Of a stretch of DNA of 64,000 nt, positions 60,501-63,500 are shown one piece after another. Every line of letters starts with the position of its first letter. Position 1 is the first letter of the stretch. The stretch spans positions 17,155,174-17,219,173 of the forward strand of contig CM046853.1 of the NCBI GenBank assembly GCA_025617745.1, written 5' to 3'. The translations under genes were made by a program, and so were the position numbers. The notes below the pieces were generated by a model. That model was not told the DNA's origin, did not search any database, and saw only the letters and a list, made by a program, of their open reading frames with translations. This stretch comes from Heliocidaris erythrogramma (taxonomy: Eukaryota > Echinodermata > Echinoidea > Camarodonta > Echinometridae).

Positions 60501-63500
60501 GAAGGGGTAATTTCTTTATTAGACGTTTTCTTAAAGATAAATTTATCTGGTAGCAGTCTCTTGCAACCAAACAAGTCATGCCTGTATGGAAACTCATCTG
60601 TTTTGATAAAGAATGTGTAAATTCTGACATAATTGGAAGAGCCTATTCCTTTGAATAGCACCATATGCTTTGAATCATCAACTTCAAGTTCATGAATCTA
60701 GAAAGTGGAAATGATGTAGCCAGGCAAGACCAAATCCTTTATGAAAGTGACTATTTAAATGCTCTTCTTTCTTTTCATGTTGACCAGCATTTATATGTTG
60801 GTCACAAGTAGAATTCACTGTCTGAAACCCAAAGAAGACTGAGTATATGTTGATGAAAATATTAATGTATCAAATACAATTTATCCATGGCCTGTATTCT
60901 ACTAATTCCTTTGAACCTGATGCAAAGATTTAAGTCATATTAAACTAAGGGAACATGTAGACCTCTGTCTAACTTGCTTTGTTAAACTTGACTGTAAAAG
61001 ACTGAGCTTAAACCCTATGTTGGGTGTATATTTTAGTAGAATAATACCCATCTGCTTTAAGTTGTAATAATCCCAAACAGAACAAGAATTTCAAAAAATT
61101 TTGAATTGCATATTGACAGTTAACTTCATCTATAAGTTTATCTTTTCAAACAGTTATTTTTTATTTTTTTGGTATGAATTGAGCACTCTATTTTCACAAT
61201 TGCTTCCTATCAGTACACATTGAATATTAATACATCATTTCATATTAATCTTTTTTTTTATGTTAGATCATGGAAGTGAAAAACATTTCAATGCTCTTCA
61301 ATGATGGTGATGTCCCTAAGCAGCTCATTCCACAATACCTCAAGCTCTTAGAAAGGTGAGTCATAATATAATTTAAGTAATGGAGGAACTGTAGTGATAT
61401 ATTTTTGTTTCTTTCTTTTCCCATGTTCACATACCTCCCTCAATTCTAAATATTTTTTTTTAAACAGTATATGTGTGCACAAGATGGATAGTGTACTGTG
61501 CATGACATTGGCTCTATTGTTTTCAATTAATGTATTCTTGTATTTAAAATCAATTAATTTTGTGGGTTAGTTAAGTTGCATCGTTGATTTGTTGATACAA
61601 AGAAATTTTCAGGATTATTTGATCGGAATGCGTCAAATATTTTCTTAAGAGGTAATGATGAAAATTTCAAAATGTGAAAAGATGGAATTTAGAGGTCCTG
61701 ACTGATGCTGGGCAAGTCACTGCATTCTGTTGTCTGTTTCACTTAATAGTTTAACCCTTTCGATTTGAACTTTGATTATTTTGGTGTGGGTTTTTTTTTT
61801 TCATTGTTAATGTTTTAGGTTTGAGGTATCATTGCCAGTGAGTGATGATAAGATTCTGCTTCCGTGCAAGGTGCCTTCCCAGAAACCAAATATAGCACTA
61901 CCAATAACGGATGCCAGGCAGGGTAAGTCTACACACACAGTATGTTTGAGTTTATATGGATGCATGGAGAAATGGATAGATGGATGAATTGGTGGATGGT
62001 TCAATAAGATCAGAGTATGTGATGGATTGGTTGGATGCATGGATGGTTCAAGTAGGTTGCAGTGTTTGATTGGTTTGATTATAGAGCAAGGGATGAATCA
62101 TGTAGGTCTCTGTAGATATTCACCCTAGATTGCCCATATTGAGTCTGGAAATCATCTCTATTTGTATCTCTTTGGTGTGAAAATTGTGTTGAAAGTGTTT
62201 CATTTTATGACCTATAACCTAATTCAGATTTTGTGTTATACCTAAAGTAGATTAATTCTGTACAAAAGAGATTAAAACTGTGCTTCATAGAATACTAATT
62301 AAATATTAGTTTCTCCACAAAAAAAATTAAATATATATATATATATTTTTTTTTTAAATATGCTTTGTAGAATACCTGGTCTAGATTATGTTTTGTCTGG
62401 AAGAGATCGGGAAAGACAATGTCCACATTAAGTAATTCGGTTCAGGATGTTTACATGTAGGTTGAACTTGGAAGTGTTGTCTTATTGAGATATTTTGATT
62501 AATAGATTGACTGACTGATCAATTGATCAATTACTTTGTAGTCATTGATAGCTGAAATGGTGAAAAAAGGTATATTAATGGATATTTGATTAAATGAATA
62601 AGAGAGTGATTACTCAGAAATTGAGTAAGTGTGTCAGTGAGTAAGCGAGTGTACAAGTGAGTGATTAGTAAAACTTGTGTTAATGTATGAGTGACTAAGT
62701 GAGTAAGTGTGTAAGTAAGTGAGTGATTAGTGAAACTTGTGTTAATGTATGAGTGACTAAGTGTGTATGTGTGAGTAAGTAAGTGAGTGTACAAGTGAGT
62801 GATTAGTGAAACTTGTGTTAATATATGAGTGACTAAGTGAGTATGTGGGTGTGAGTGAGTAAGCGAGTGTACAAGTGAGTGATTAGTGAAACTTTTGTTA
62901 ATGTATGAGTGACTAAGTGTGTATGTGTGAGTAAGTGAGTGAGTGTACAAGTGAGTGATTAGTGAAACTTGTGTTAATGTATGAGTGACTAAGTGAGTAT
63001 GTGTGTGTGAGTGTGTGTGTGAGTGAGTAAGCGAGTGTACAAGTGAGTGATTAGTGAAACTTGTGTTAATGTATGAGTGACTAAGTGCGTTTGTTTAGCA
63101 TTATGTCCGAGGACATTTTCGGACAGAGAACAAAAAAAAATCATGACAACAATGGTCCTCGGAAGGCGGACAATAGTCCTCGAACGTCGAACAATGAATT
63201 TATGCCTTATTCCGTCGACTGTCCGAGGACGAGTAACAATAGAGGAACAATAGTTGTCCTCGGAAGTAAAGCCATGTAAACGTGTGTGAGTATGTGTGTG
63301 TGTAAATGTGTATTATGAGCGAGTGAGTGAGCAAACCAGTCAGTGATTGAGTGATCAAATGAGATGTACTCCATGATACACGTATTAGAATATTTCTTCA
63401 TGATGCTTTTCTTAGTCTTGTGTTATATGTATTGTGAAATCTCTCTCTTGTGTCTTACTGGAAATTTCTAATTTTATCTAGATGTTTTGATGCGGCTTTA

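Noticed and set aside
62531-62950. 139-codon minus-strand Thr/His/Ser-rich ORF
   Set aside because: Antisense translation of the GAGT minisatellite.
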